A stretch of 64,000 nucleotides of DNA from Miscanthus floridulus (taxonomy: Eukaryota; Streptophyta; Magnoliopsida; Poales; Poaceae), in assembly GCF_019320115.1 (NCBI RefSeq), contig NC_089589.1:17733641-17797640 (forward strand), in the 5' to 3' direction. The translations under genes and the position numbers were made by a program. This document shows positions 10,700 to 22,381 of the stretch, piece after piece (positions within the stretch are counted from its first letter, which is position 1; every line of letters begins with the position of its first letter). The notes beneath the pieces were generated by a model. It was not told the DNA's origin, ran no database searches, and worked only from the letters and a program-made list of their open reading frames with translations.

Positions 10700-12910
10700 A
10701 AATGAAAAAATGACCTATATAAGGATTGTAGATCTTGATGAGTTGAACAAACTTAATATTCAAAACTTTTCAATTTGAGATAATCTAGGGTTTCGAAAAC
10801 TAGTTTGTAGGCGTCGAAATTTAAAAATCACAAATTTGAACCATCTAAACTTTCTCAAATGGAAAGTTTACCAAAACAACAATTGTAAATATTGATGATA
10901 TGAACAAACTTGGTATTCAAAACTTTTCAATTTGAGACAATCTAGGGTTCCGAAAAGTAGTTTATAAGCGTCGAAATTTAAAAATCACAAATTTGAACCA
11001 TCCAAACTATCTCAAATGGAAAGTTGACCAAAACAACAATTGTAGATCTTGATGAGTTTAACAAACTTGGTATTCAAAACGTTTCAATTTGAAGTCATTT
11101 AGAGTCCATAATACTAGAGTCAAAGTGTTGTTTTTTTATTTGACCAAATTTGACTTGGTCAAACTTGCTCAAATGAGACACTAAATGACCTCAAATGAAA
11201 AATCTCTGAATACCAAGTTTGATCATCTTAGCAAGATCTACAATTGCTACATAGCTCATTTTCCCATTTGAGAAAGTTTTATCAAACACTAGTCACAAAT
11301 TCTTAAATCTCATATAGACTTTCTAAAACTATGTCACACACTTGTGAAATTTTAACTATATTTTGTTCAAACTTTCTCAAATGAAAAAATGGCCTATATA
11401 AGGATTGTAGATCTTGATGAGATGAACAAACTTGGTATTCAAAACTTTTCAATTTGAGATAATCTAGGGTTCCGAAAACTAGTTTGTAGGTGTCGAAATT
11501 TAAAAATCACAAATTTGAACCATCCAAACTATCTCAAATGGAAAGTTGACCAAAACAACAATTGTAGATCTTGATGAGTTTAACAAACTTGGTATTCAAA
11601 ACGTTTCAATTTGAAGTCATTTAGAGTCCATAATACTAGAGTCAAAGTGTTGTTTTTTTATTTGACCAAATTTGACTTGGTCAAACTTGCTCAAATGAGA
11701 CACTAAATGACCTCAGATGAAAAATCTTTGAATACCAAGTTTCATCATCTTAGCAAGATCTACAATTGTTACATAGCTTATTTTCCCATTTGAGAAAGTT
11801 TTATCAAACACTAGTCACAAATTCTTAAATCTCATATAGACTTTCTAAAACTATGTCACACACTTGTGAAATTTGAACTACATTTTGTTCAAACTTTCTC
11901 AAATGAAAAATGGCCTATATAAGGATTGTAGATCTTGATGAGATGAACAAACTTGGTATTCAAAACTTTTCAATTTGAGACAATCTAGGGTTCCGAAAAC
12001 TAGTTTGTAGGTGTCGAAATTTAAAAATCACAAATTTGAACCATCCAAACTATCTCAAATGGAAAGTTGACCAAAACAACAATTGTAGATATTGATCAGT
12101 TTAACAAACTTGGTATTCAAAACTTTTCAATTTGAAGTCATTTAGAGTCCATAATACTAGAGTCAAAGTGTTGTTTTTTCATTTGACCAAATTTGACTTG
12201 GTCAAACTTGCTCAAATGAGACACTAAATGACCTCAGATGAAAAATCTTTGAATACCAAGTTTGATCATCTTAGAAAGATCTACAATTGTTACATATATT
12301 ATTTTCTCATTTGAGAAAGTTTTATTAAACAGTAGTCATAAATTCTTAAATCTCATAGACTTTCTAAAACTACGTCATACACTTGTGAAATTTGAACTAC
12401 ATTTTGTTCAAACTTTCTCAAATGAAAAAATGTCCTATATAAGGATTGTATATATTGATGAGCTGAACAAACTTTGTATTCAAAACTTTTCAATTTGAGA
12501 CAATCTAGGGTTCCGAAAACTAGTTTGTAGGCATCGAAATTTAAAAATCACAAATTTGAACCATCCAAACTTTCTCAAATGGAAAGTTGACCAAAACAAA
12601 AATTGTAGATCTTGATGAGTTTAACAAACTTGGTATTCAAAACTTTTCAATTTGAAGTCATTTAGAGTTCATAATACTAGAGTCAAAGTGTTATTTTTCA
12701 TTTGACCAAATTTGACTTGGTCAAACTTGCTCAAATGAGACACTAAATGACCTCAGATAAAAAACTCTGAATACCAAGTTTGATCATCTCAGCAAGATCT
12801 ACAATTGTTACATAGCTCATTTTTCCATTTGAGAAAGTTTTATCAAACACTAGTCATAAATTCTTGAATCTCATATCGACTTTCTAAAACTATGTCACAC
12901 ACTTGTGAAA
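10700..12910. repeat. Internal tandem array, period about 520 bp, four copies
   Basis: The landmark 'cctatataaggattgta' occurs at about 10711, 11391, 11912 and 12432, and 'tttcaatttgagacaatctagggttccg' follows each one. Sub-repeats of about 150 bp occur inside the first unit (10770 and 10925). The array is non-coding, AT-rich and typical of the internal repeats of grass CACTA elements. It separates the TNP1-like and TNP2-like genes. Confidence 0.85.
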
Positions 12911-13006
12911 TTTGAAACATATATTAAACATATTACAATGTGAAGTCATAACATATTACATAATATCCGTCTCTAAAACATAATATATTAAACATGCATC
13001 GTTGTA

Positions 13007-15411
13007 TCATGCGGGCACAACAGTGAATTTCTTCTTGACGTATGACCCTTGGTTATGATCTTGTCGTAACCATGGAGTGTCTTCATCATTTAACATGATG
13101 CTAGGATCTTTCTTCACTATGAAGGGTGGAATTCGGACATTTCTTTCATAATCTTTTGACATGTCTGACTTGTCTTCAATTCCCACTATATTTATTTTCC
13201 CAGAAAGAACTATGTAGCGCTTTGGCTCATTAATCATTGAGTTGATGTCTTCGTTTTTTCCTCTCTTTGATTTTGTAGACATGTCTTTCACATAGAACAT
13301 CTGACTCACATCGGCAGCAAGGACGAATGGTTCGTCTTTGTACCCAATATTGTTGAGGTCCACTGTTGTCATTCCATACTCTTTATCGACTGTTACCCCT
13401 CCTCCAGTCAGCTTCACCCATTGGCACCGGAATAAAGGGACTTTAAAATTAGGTGCGTAGTCTAGTTCCCATATCACTTCTATGCGGCCATAATATGTTT
13501 GTATATTCCCATTTGGATCTGTGCCATCTATGTGAACACCCCTATTTTGATTGGTGCTCCTTTTATCTTGGGCAACTGTGTAAAATGTATTCCCATTTAT
13601 CTCGTACCCTTGGTATGTGAGGATATGCCACGATGGTTGCCTAGCCAACAAATACAGTTGCTCATCAATATTGTCATCGCCTTGACATTCTTTTTGCAAC
13701 CAACCACTGAAACTTTCCATGTGCTGATGCCTAATCCAAGCTTCAGTCTTCCCTGGAAACTTGGATCATAAGAACTCCTTATGTATTTCGATGTACAGAT
13801 GCACCAATGATGAGTTCTGAAGAATTGTGTAGTGTGCTTTATTAAAATAATCATCTTCCATGCCAATATATGTTTTCTTCCCTAAAGTTCCTTTACCACT
13901 GAGTCTCCCCTCGTGTTGCGATTCGGGAACACCAATCGGGGCAAGGTCAGGAATAAAGTCAACACAGAACTCAATGACCACCTCTGTTCCATAGCCCTGG
14001 GCGATGCTTCCTTCAGGCTTAGAACGGACTTTCACATATTTCTTCAAGACTCCCATAAACCTCTCGAAGGGGAACATGTTATGTAAGAACACAGGTCCAA
14101 GAATACTAATCTCCTTCACCAAATGAACTAGGAGGTGTGTCATGATATTAAAGAAGGATGGAGGGAACACCAACTCAAAGCTGACAAGACATTGAACCAC
14201 ATCATTCTGTAGAGTAGCTAGTTCCACTGGATTGATTGCCTTCTGAGAAATTGCATTGAGGAATGCACATAGCTTCACGGTGGCTAGACGTACATGTGGA
14301 GGTAGAATTCCTCTTAGAGCAACTGGAAGCAATTGTGTCATAAGCACGTGGCAGTCGTGGGACTTTAAGCTTAGGAATTTCTTCTCTGGCACATTTATTA
14401 TACCCTTTATATTGGAGGAGAATCCCGATGGGACCTTGATGCTGCTTAGACATTCGAACATACTGTCCCTCTCTTCTTTGCTAAGCGTGTAGCTAGCAGG
14501 ACTTAAGTAATGACGTCCATCATCTGTCTTCTCTGGATGAAGGTTGTCTCGTTCTTTCATGCCCTGCAAGTCCTAGCGTGCTTCAAGTGAATCCTTTGGC
14601 TTCCCGTACACACCCATGAATCCTAACAGGTTCACACAAAGATTCTTTGTCAGGTGCATCACATCGATTGTGTTGCGTACCTCTAGGACTTGCCAATAGG
14701 GTAGCTCCCAAAAGATGGACTTCTTCTTCCACATGGGTGTGTGTCCCTTAGCATCTTTGGGAATAGATTCGCTGCCCTGTCCCTTTCCAAATACTACTTT
14801 CACATCCTTGACCATTGCAAGTACATCTTCCCCGGTTCGGTTATGAGGCTTCTTCCGGTGGTCTGGCTTACCTTTAAAATGCTTACCTTTCTTTCTTACT
14901 TGGTGATTCAAAGGAAGGAATCGATGATGGCCAAGGTACACGACCTTTCGACATCTTTTCAAATATATACTGTCAAGGTCATCAAAACAATGTGTGCATG
15001 CATTATATCCTTTGTTTATCTGACCTGAAAGATTACTTAAAGCAGACCAATCATTGATTGTTACGAACAACATTGTTCGTAGGTCAAAGTGTTCTTGTTT
15101 GTACTCATCCTAGACACGTACACCTGGTTTGTTCCATAAAACTAGAAGTTCTTCAACTAATGGCTTCAGATAGACATCAATGTCGTTGCCAGGTTGCCTC
15201 GGACCTTAGATGAGGATCGGCATCATAATGAACTTCCGCTTCATGCATAACCATGGAGGAAGGTTGTAGATACATAGAGTAACTGGCCAAGTGCTATGAC
15301 TAGTGCTCTGCTCCCCAAAAGGATTCATACCATCTGTACTTAAGGCGAACCTTAAGTTTCTAGCCTCATTTGCAAACTCTGGAAATTCCCTGTCTATCGC
15401 TCTCCACTGGG
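13007..15411 (-). pseudogene. TNP2-like transposase, C-terminal part
   Basis: The minus-strand product runs from the transposase core ('LRFALSTDGMNPF', about 15330-15370) through 14573-15073 ('SGQINKGYNACTHCFDD', 'HHRFLPLNHQVRKK', 'IDVMHLTKNLCVNLLG') into a DUF4218-like domain (13766-14569, 'KSHDCHVLMTQLLPVALRG', 'MFPFERFMGVLKKYVK') and a DUF4216-like C-terminus (13007-13720, 'IEVIWELDYAPNFKVPLFR', 'FYVKDMS'). In-frame stops occur near 15211, 15112, 14572 and 13765. The N-terminal half continues at 17782-18729 beyond a later insertion. This is the catalytic protein of a CACTA transposon, now inactive. Confidence 0.88.
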
Positions 15412-15417
15412 ACCCAT

Positions 15418-17775
15418 GAAGGGTCGAGATGGCAACTAGAGGGGGGGTGAATAGTCTTTTCTAAAACTTAATCGCGTCGGCTAACCGATATAAATGCAGA
15501 ATTAAAACTATCGGTTTAGCCAAGACTATACCCCACTATATATGTTCACTAGCACCTTGCAAAGATAACAATTATGCAACAAAGGTGCCAGGCTAGCTAG
15601 AGCTCTCCTAAACAATTCTAGGAGCAAGGTTACACAAACCTATGCCACTAGTACTTTAAGCAACAAGGGAGCTACTACACATGCTAGTAAGCAAAAGCAC
15701 AAAGCTAACTAAGCTCACTAGCAATGCTCAATAACAAGGCAACCAATGCCTAATTAGAGAGCGCAAATACTTAGCTACACAAACTAAGCAATGTGACTAA
15801 CAAGGTTACTAAAACCAAATTAGCCACGCAATGGAGCTACTTCTATGCTACACAAGCAAGAAGGTAATTAGCAAGCTACACAAGCTATCTAATTACAAGA
15901 GCAACTACACAAGCTTAATATGTATAAAAGTAATTGCAAGCTTGTGTAATGGGGATGCAAACCAATGGGAAGAATAAAGTTGACACGATGATTTTTTTCC
16001 CGAGGTTCACGTGTTTGCCAACACGCTAGTCCCCGTTGTGTCGACCGCTCACTTGGTGGTTCGGTGGCTAATTAGCATCACCCGCTAAGCCCGCACGTCG
16101 GGCGCCGCAAGAACCTACCCCTTGAGTGAGGGTAGCTCAATGACACGTTTTACTAGAGTTGCTCTTCGCGGCTCCCGCGGGGTGAGCACAATGCCCCTCA
16201 CAAGCACTTCTCCGGAGCGCCGCACAAGCTTCTTGCGCGCTTCGACGGAGACCACCACCAAGCCATCTAGGAGGTGGCAACCTCCAAGAGTAACAAGCAC
16301 CACCGGCTTGCAACTCGATCACCTAGTGCCACTCGATGCAACCTCATGATGCAATCGCACTAGAATCGCTCACTCACACAATCGAATGATCACTATCAAG
16401 TATATGTGTGATGGAGGGCTCCCAAGCACTCACAAGCATGGACACTAAGTCCCTTGAGGTGCTCAGCACCAGCCATGGCCGAAGGCCACTTCTATTTATA
16501 GCCCCAAGGGCTAAACTAGCCGTTACCCCTTCACTGGGCAACGGTCGGGCCGACCGGACGCTCCGGTCGTGTTGACCGGACGCTGGACCTCAGCGTCCGG
16601 TCGCCCGCAGACGGCCACGTGTCCCGGTTCCAATGGTCACTTGACTTGACTGGACACAGCAGCTTCAATTGACCGGATGCTGGACCCTCAGCGTCCGGTC
16701 ATTTCCAGTAAGCTCCCGAGCATGACCGGACGCGTCTGGTCGAACGCGATCGGACGCAGCACCAGCGTCCGGTCACACTCCAGCTTCTGCATCATCGTAC
16801 GTCAGCCTGACCGGACGCAGCCTGCCAGCGTCCGGTGCATTCAGATCCAGCGTCCGGTCAGTTGACCGACGCCAGCATCTTCGCGACCAACTTGTTTTCA
16901 CTCCTAACTTCTTCACCCTTGCTCTAATGAGCTAACCACCAAGAATTTGCATCCGGCGCAATAGAAAATAGGCATTCCATTTTCCCGAAAGCGCCGAATC
17001 CCTGCAAACACCACCTCCTTTGTAAATGTGCCAACACCACCAAGTGTACACCACCATGTGTATGTGTGTTAGCTTTTCACAATCATTTCCCAAAGGATGT
17101 TAGCCACTCAACTTGCCACGCCACTCGATCCTAGCGACAATGCAAAGTTAGATCACTCGAGTGGCACTAGATGACCGATATGCAAACAAGTTTGCCCCTC
17201 TTGATAGTACGGCCATCTATCCTAAACCCGGTCATAAACTTCTCTATACACCTATGACCGGTGAAATGAAATGCCCTAGGTTACACCTTTGCCTTGCGCA
17301 TTCCATTCCATCTCCTTCAATGTCGATGCAACACATGCACCAACACGATCAACAATGATATGATCCACTTTATATCATCACATGATCATATTGGTTCATC
17401 GATCTTGACTCTACTTGCTCTTCACCATTGCCATCGTCCATCGGCGCCAAGTCTTGCTCAAGCTTCACCGCCACGTGGTCCATCACTCCAAAGCCTTCGA
17501 CTTGCCCTTCACGCTTGCAACCGGTCCATCAAGCCAAGTCTTGTCTTGATCTTCTCCACCTTGATCACATGACTCAATGTCATGTCTCATGTGCATTTAC
17601 GCTCCTTCATCATCACATGTGTGAGCTTTGCAACATTTCCAAGCCATCTTCACCTTCATGGCATATGTTGCTCACACACATGTACCTGTGGACTAATCAC
17701 CTGTGTATCTCATATAAACACAATTAGTCCACCTAGGTTGTCACTCAATTACCAAAACCAAACAAGGACCTTTCA
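15418..17775 (-). mobile_element. Unclassified repeat with CCGGACGC palindromes, copy 2
   Basis: It is inserted inside the TNP2 coding sequence. ACCCAT flanks it (15412-15417 and 17776-17781), and removing the insert plus one duplication rejoins the reading frame '...HPADG-SQWRAIDREFPEF', which confirms the borders. On the minus strand it starts 'tgaaaggtccttgtttgg' and ends '...cctctagttgccatc'. The interior at about 16545-16880 is packed with 'gaccggacgct'/'agcgtccggtca' motifs. It is opposite in orientation to copy 1 and about 475 bp longer. Confidence 0.8.
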
Positions 17776-17781
17776 ACCCAT

Positions 17782-18729
17782 CAGCTGGGTGTCTCAGCAT
17801 ATTGTCTACCTTACGGTCTTCTTTATGCCACCGCAACAACTTTGCATGGTCTTTATTTCTGAACAAACGTTTTAAGCGTGGTATTATAGGAGCATACCAC
17901 ATAACCTTGGCAGGGATTTTCTTTCTAGGATGTTGTTCACCCTCGACGTCACCAGGATCATCGTGCCTGATCTTATACTACGCTGCTTTACATACCGGGC
18001 ATTCATCCAAATTCTCGTATTCATTGCCATGGTAGAGGATGCAGTCATTATGACATGCATGTATCTTCTAGATTTTTAATCCCACAGGGCAGACAACCTT
18101 TTTTGCTTCGTACGTAGTGGTGGGCAATTCATTTGGCTTCGGAAGCATCTTCTTTATGAGGTTCAATAAATTCCCAAATGCCTTGTCGGATACACCATTC
18201 TTTGCCTTCCACTGTAGCAATTCCAGTGTTGTACCCAACTTTTTTGCCCCTCTTCGGCCGTCGGGTATAGCAACTTCCTATGATCCTCAAGCATGTGCTC
18301 GAACTTAACTTTCTCTTTTTCACTTTCGCATTCTTGTTGTGCATCACGAATGGCATCGCCAAGAGCATCACCGAGATTATCTTCTGCCGCTACCTCTTCT
18401 TCATCTCCCCCCATTGTAGTATCATCAAAGGCACCATACTGAGCAATAATATCATCAATGTCTAAATCTTCTCCTTCACCTTCTTCCATCATGACCCCGC
18501 TTTCTCCATGCTTAGTCCAACATATATAGTTTGACATGAAACCTGACTTAAGCAAATGTGAATGAAGACTCATTGAGCTTGAATATTCCTTTAAATTCTT
18601 ACATATGGCACATGGACAACACATGAAACCATCCCGCTTATTTGCCTCGGCCAAACCTAAGAAATAGTGCACGCCCTCAATAAAGTCTTGGGAGCGGCGA
18701 TCGGCATTGTACATCCAATGGCGTGACAT
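17782..18729 (-). pseudogene. TNP2-like transposase, N-terminal part
   Basis: It starts at 'MSRHWMYNADRRSQDF' (ATG at 18729). A transposase-associated domain follows, with the Cys/His set 'CCPCAICKN' and 'SHLLKSGFM', then an acidic linker. A one-base deletion in a run of six T (plus strand, 18240-18245) shifts the frame after 'EEGQK', and the family sequence resumes in the next frame (18129-18250). A TAG replaces the Arg expected after 'CPVCKAA' (about 17980). It continues 'RLKRLFRNKDHAKLLRWHK' up to the insertion border at 17781. Confidence 0.87.
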
Positions 18730-18818
18730 AATCTGCATTACACGACAAATTATGAAAACCTTGAACATAATTAAGTATTTTATTACACAACATAGATGAC
18801 ACACACATGGTTGATTAA

Positions 18819-19339
18819 TTAACTAAGCCTGGCTACAACGTAAGCAATCCCAACTATCACTAAACAAACTAAAACTACAATGCACTTTAGTAACATAATT
18901 ATTTCGTGACCGTACGCAACTAAAACAGATAAATCATTCGTCTGTTGAATATCAATAAGCTTCTCCTGCTGGCTCACTGCCTCATCATCAGCAGTCGCTA
19001 CCTCAAGCGCACCCAAATTCTACACGTATGTAGCATAATCTTCCTCCCAGTACCAACCATCGCATCCATTGCCCTCCAACTGAAATTAAAGCCAAAAAAT
19101 ATTTAGTCAAAAATATTCAAGAAAAGCAGGTCAATTAGCCATAATAATCAAATGCGTAAGAAACTCACATCGCGATCCGGGCACTTGTAGAAAACACGAC
19201 CCTTGTTGGGTCCCTGTCTCTTGACTCGATACTCCATCACAATCTTCTGCTTACACTTGCCGCAGATAATGAGAGGGAGTTCTGGCCTCAGTCGTTTCGC
19301 AACCGAACGAGAGGCCGAGGATCCGGTACCAGTTGTCAT
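18819..19339 (-). pseudogene. GRF-type zinc-finger small protein of the CACTA
   Basis: Exon 1 (19169-19339) encodes 57 residues with 'ICGKCKQKIV' and 'GRVFYKCPDRD', followed by a good donor. Exon 2 starts at 19079 after 'tttcag' and supplies 'EGNGCDGWYWEEDY', completing the GRF zinc-finger pattern of Cys residues and a Trp. A TAG at 19020-19022 then stops translation. Without it the frame would continue to 18819 and add a hydrophobic tail (about residues 125-150) that looks like a membrane anchor. Small GRF-plus-anchor genes are frequent companions of TNP2 in grass CACTA elements. Function is unknown, and the copy is probably truncated. Confidence 0.7.
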
Positions 19340-19574
19340 CTACTTTCTATACTTATTTTTGCAAACTAGTGTAAATTTCACATTTTCTAAAATAATATAT
19401 TTAAACAAAACTAAAATTATTTATTTATCTAACTAAACCATGAAATATGTACTATGTATAATAGTAAAATACCAAACTATCAAGTGATTTTACTATTGTA
19501 AACCATCATGTGATTTTGAGCTAAAAATGACATAGAAATCACATAGCTAAAAAACATATTTCAATAAATAACCA

Positions 19575-19803
19575 TCCGTACTAGTTGACCTTGCTTACGT
19601 GATCATCTCGGCGAGCATTTCTCCACCGGACGGCACCGTACTTGGCCAAGGAAGAGCTCCGATTCTACAAGGAAGGGAACACAGTCTTCCACGACCGTTG
19701 CCGCTCTCCCTCGTAGAATCAAAGCTCCTCCTTGACGTCCGTTACCGCTCGGCAGAGAACATGCTTGCCGAGATGAACACGGTCTGCAAGTTCAACTAGT
19801 ACG
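19575..19803. repeat. Foldback inverted repeat, about 50-bp arms
   Basis: The left arm, 'tccgtactagttgaccttgc...tcatctcggcgagcat', is matched in reverse by 'atgcttgccgagatgaac...gcaagttcaactagtacgga'. The arms have only a few mismatches, and 'ctccttg'/'caaggaagagctcc' motifs lie between. It sits upstream of the GRF gene inside the CACTA. It may be a small MITE or a structured leader; no clear target duplication is seen. Confidence 0.65.
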
Positions 19804-20235
19804 GATTTTCTATAATTTTCTAACTATTTTCTAAGTTTTTCATTTCATGGAAAATTTAATTCTAAAAAATAAAAGGCATCATTTCATGGCGTGTGCTCCA
19901 GCGAGGACGAGCGAGGCGTGATTTTGATGAACTAATTTAACTTTTGTTTATCCAAACATATATGCAAATCATCATGTGATTTTGAGCTAAAAATGACATA
20001 AAATCGTAATAAAGTCCAACATATAAAGTTACACATGCATCTACATCGCAAAATGAGATAAGCTACTGATAAAACATAAGAGGATTAAGTTTGTTACCTC
20101 CAAAATCGAAGAGCAACACCAATGGAGGGGGAGAGAGCAAGAACAACAACAAGCTGAAGAATAGAGGTAGTGAGTTTGAATGGAATGGCTCGGGCTCGGG
20201 GAGGAATAAATGAGCTGGTCTATAGGCCAGGATAA

Positions 20236-20466
20236 TTAGTCCCGGTTAGGGGGCCAAACCGGGACTAAAGATTAATCTTTATTCCCGGGGCATCACCCAA
20301 ACCGAGACTAAAAGCTTTAGTCCCGGCTGGTATTAAAGGTTTACCTTTAGTCCCGGTTGATAATACCAACCGGGACTAAAGATCCCTGCCCCGCGGATGA
20401 CCGTTGGGCAGGAACCTTTAGTCCCGGTTGGTATTACCAACTGGGACTAAAGGAACCTTTAGTCCC
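20236..20466. repeat. Right subterminal palindromes of the large CACTA
   Basis: Inverted 'tttagtcccggttggtatta' pairs lie just inside the right terminus, matching the clusters at 2483-2681 and 10048-10278. A G/C-poor leader (20100-20235) follows towards the TNP2 side. Confidence 0.85.
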
Positions 20467-20775
20467 AGGGGCAAAAAATGCCGAGGCTAATGCTAAATTG
20501 GGACATCGTTCTAAAGTCTGTTCTCTAGTAGTGGCCATTAGCACCTTTGCCTTGACCATCAATTGGAATAGGGTGATCGCCATCTACAACGACATCTGTG
20601 ACATCAACCACACCTACGACGTTTAATTCAAGCACACAAAAAACTTCTCAAAGGTGCTAGCCAAGAGGGGCTGGCGAGGAGCACGTCAAACAAGCAATTC
20701 ACCCAAAGATGAGCCTTGCCTAGCGCTCGTGAGTGGAAGCTTGAAGTCTCAATTAGGAAAATAATGCATCAAGAG

Positions 20776-21576
20776 ATCAAGGCCACAAGCAACCAAAGAC
20801 AGGGTCACAGAGGTTCGAGCGAAATTTGCTACCGAAGACCAGCAGAATATTACACGAAGACAAAGTCATCCCTACATAATTTGTTGGTGTGAAATTTGGT
20901 TGCCTTTTGGGAAAAAATACCATCCATGGGGGATTGGGGCAATTTGTTGGGCTATTTAGAAGAGTCGTAATAAAGCACGCTTTGAAAAGAAAATCATAAA
21001 GAGTCCTTTGGAGATAATAAGTCATGCTAGTGCGCTTATGATTTTCTAGGCAGGACTCTATGCTGAGATGGATCATGACCAACTAATCGAAGGGGCCAAC
21101 TTGATACTCAAAGTTGCCAAGGAAGTACTAGCTGCGCAGACCGCGAGGCAAGTGAACCAGATGTTACTCCAAGATGATCAGGCAGATGACATTAATGAGG
21201 ATTTGGCTTGAGTGGCAGGAGGGAAGCTAGTCTCCTGGCTCAAACTTAGGAAACATAGTCAGCTTTTGGTTTTCTATTGGTCCATCTAGTTCTGTAGGAG
21301 TTGTTATTTGTCGGTTTAGCTTTTGTTCTGTTTGTCTTTGGCCGTTTTAATCTTTTGAAGCAATATGGTGTTCGTTGGTGGTGGTGGTTAGCGCTTGTAT
21401 CAGCGTCAGAACTGTTTGGTTGTTTTGGCCTTAGGTTCTCTCTTCAGGTTCTCAAATGTCATAGGCTCTCTTCTTGGAACTATCTATGTGTAATGCTGAA
21501 TGTTGTATTTCCGTTATGTCATAATGGGAATGAGATTTCTCGTGTTGAAAAGAAAACAAAGATTATCTTTACATAG
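20776..21576 (+). mobile_element. LINE (non-LTR retrotransposon), 3' end only
   Basis: The plus strand encodes the end of a plant LINE ORF2: 'VGVKFGCLLGKKYHPWG', 'SRNKARFEKKIIKSPLEII', 'AGLYAEMDHDQLIEGANLI', ending at a TGA near 21210. Stops replace Trp at 'AI*KSRN' and 'MIF*AGL'. A GT-rich 3' untranslated stretch continues to about 21576. The reverse transcriptase domain is absent, as expected for a 5'-truncated insertion. The reading frame on the opposite strand is a shadow. Confidence 0.75.
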
Positions 21577-21675
21577 ACAAGAGTCGTGTGCCAGGTCTAA
21601 ATTGTAATTGGGCAATACTTAGTTGAATTCCACTATTGAGTCTTGTATTTATGATCAAGACTAAATAGCTAAGGG

Positions 21676-22012
21676 GCTACTGTTGAGGTTGTATTATACG
21701 TTGAGGACCCCATTAGTGTGTTCACGCCCAATTACATAGCCAAGGGGTTTGTGAGATAATGTTTAGGGCCCATTTGTAGCTCCTAGAGGCTTTTTTTGTA
21801 AATACATGCCCCACTAGGGGAATACTGAAAACCTCCCCTCCTATAAAAGGGGAGAGGGGAATGTAGGGACGAGGAGGTTTGCTCTTTACTCATTTCACTT
21901 TCTTACTCTCACTCTCCACTTCTCTCTTATGTTCGGTGTTGCATATAGAAGCCTTAGGATCAGTTATCGACATAAGTTTCTCCCAAAGCTTTGTTGTACT
22001 TTGAGGAATCCT
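21676..22012 (+). mobile_element. LTR remnant with polypurine tract and TATA box
   Basis: The sequence 'aaggggctac' (a polypurine-tract-like run) is followed by 'tgttgagg', a typical LTR start, then a 'tataaaagg' TATA box at about 21842. The LTR is cut off near 22012, where an unrelated 240-bp repeat begins. It is probably the 3' LTR of the retroelement that hosts the large CACTA. Confidence 0.55.
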
Positions 22013-22252
22013 AAATGTGTAATTCCCAAATCAGCCAGATGGAATTTTCCATTCAATGAGAAGCCTAACTAATTCAACCGAACCATCCAATCCAAAAGAG
22101 CACAGATCCTATTCCCCACATGGCCAATTGATTTCCTAAGCAACCTACTGTCACCTAGAATGGAGACTTGTACCACTGCATTCATTGAAATATATGCAAA
22201 GAGTAACTGGCCCATTTGTGTACTTTCATTAGTGAAAGATAGATCAACCATG
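22012..22252. repeat. 240-bp direct repeat, left copy
   Basis: It matches 24186-24430 in the same orientation at roughly 85 percent by eye ('gagaagcctaact', 'gattcaaccgaac', 'gcaacctactgtcacctaga'). The pair brackets the NBS-LRR remnant. The reverse strand of both copies is open for about 60-75 codons with conserved residues ('ILGDSRLLRKSI'), but I do not recognise the peptide. Confidence 0.75.
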
Positions 22253-22381
22253 TCACGAACAAACGTTAAAAAAATGAAATCTTACACACAAGAAAAAGAC
22301 AACATTCACAAGCATTGGTCTAAGGCATTACCATCAAATAAACAATTTTTCAGTAACTTCATTTCCCAAAGAAGGCGAAAT

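Larger units (their letters stand above)
2445..20533 (-). mobile_element. CACTA (En/Spm) DNA transposon, 18.1 kb, degenerate
   Basis: The left end begins CACTACTA at 2445. The right end finishes TAGTAGTG at 20533 and reads CACTACTA on the other strand. A perfect 3-bp target duplication, GCC, flanks it (2442-2444 and 20534-20536). Subterminal palindromes of the 'ttagtcccggttgg' type lie inside both ends. All recognisable genes are on the minus strand, in the order TNP2-like transposase with DUF4218 and DUF4216 parts, small GRF zinc-finger gene, TNP1-like gene, Ulp1-like protease. All carry stops or frameshifts, so the element is no longer autonomous. Two copies of another repeat family (4846-6728 and 15418-17775) inserted later. 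The internal region 10700-12910 is a tandem array. Confidence 0.93.

Noticed and set aside
21301..21576. 91-codon open frame after the LINE ORF
   Set aside because: Low-complexity GT-rich 3' untranslated sequence of the LINE with no conserved residues.
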